This document shows positions 14,920 through 14,959 of a stretch of DNA of 14,959 bases, piece by piece (positions within the stretch are counted from its first letter, which is position 1; each line of letters starts with the position of its first letter). The notes under the pieces were generated by a model that saw only the letters and a list, made by a program, of their open reading frames with translations, made no database searches and was not told the origin of the DNA. This DNA comes from Bacteroidales bacterium. GTDB taxonomy: Bacteria > Bacteroidota > Bacteroidia > Bacteroidales > UBA932. The stretch spans positions 1 to 14,959 of the forward strand of contig JAFZGK010000060.1 in NCBI GenBank assembly GCA_017555445.1, in the 5' to 3' direction. The position numbers were made by a program, and so were the translations under genes.

Positions 14920-14959
14920 GGTGCCATAGCTCAGTTGGTAGAGCAAAGGACTGAAAATC
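14920..14959 (+). tRNA. tRNA-Phe, anticodon GAA, cut by the window end
   Basis: The 5' half of a tRNA: acceptor strand GGTGCCA, TA, D stem GCTC/GAGC with loop AGTTGGTA, then anticodon stem AAGGA and loop CTGAAAA with anticodon GAA, followed by TC at the window edge. The 3' half is outside the window, so acceptor pairing cannot be checked. Confidence 0.93.

Overview
The window is ordinary chromosomal DNA of a member of the Bacteroidota, most likely the order Bacteroidales. Three things point there. The promoters follow the Bacteroidota pattern (TTTG or TTTC, about 19 bases, then TAnnTTTG) instead of -35/-10. Ribosome-binding sites are A-rich with no clear Shine-Dalgarno. The gene content (enolase with the [12 protein letters not shown] motif, short adenylate kinase, DUF5683 protein, helix-hairpin-helix beta-barrel protein) is typical of the group. 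I cannot name a genus. I see no phage, insertion sequence, CRISPR array or defence system.

Layout. Bases 1-57 are the 3' end of a 5S rRNA with its terminator, the end of an rRNA operon read rightwards. Bases 58-379 carry no gene. They hold the 5S terminator, a 65-base direct repeat in two copies (each containing the same hairpin terminator) and a palindrome-rich stretch. A tRNA-Ala(TGC) faces the 5S gene. A leftward block follows: enolase, then obgE with a coupled PAP2 phosphatase, then hpt-adk. Each of these units has a visible promoter and a visible terminator. A rightward gene (5046-6797) encodes a secreted helix-hairpin-helix protein that is probably an outer-membrane beta-barrel. It converges on, and overlaps by two bases, a leftward operon parA-parB-DUF5683-mltD. 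Divergent from parA is a diacylglycerol-kinase-like lipid kinase gene, which converges on priA. The window ends inside a rightward tRNA-Phe(GAA) with a consensus promoter.

How it fits together. The parA operon pairs chromosome segregation (ParA, ParB) with two cell-envelope proteins, a small membrane protein and a LysM-bearing lytic transglycosylase. The other genes serve central metabolism (eno), nucleotide supply (hpt, adk), ribosome assembly (obgE), replication restart (priA) and lipid phosphate metabolism (PAP2, lipid kinase). Packing is tight: terminators touch promoters, and the mltD operon appears to use a terminator lying inside the coding sequence of the opposing gene.

The points most worth a second look are that embedded terminator, the uncharacterised helix-hairpin-helix barrel protein, the exact internal duplication in the DUF5683 protein, the coiled coil in PriA where a winged helix is expected, and the duplicated tRNA terminator next to the rRNA operon. 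None of these is a proven new system.
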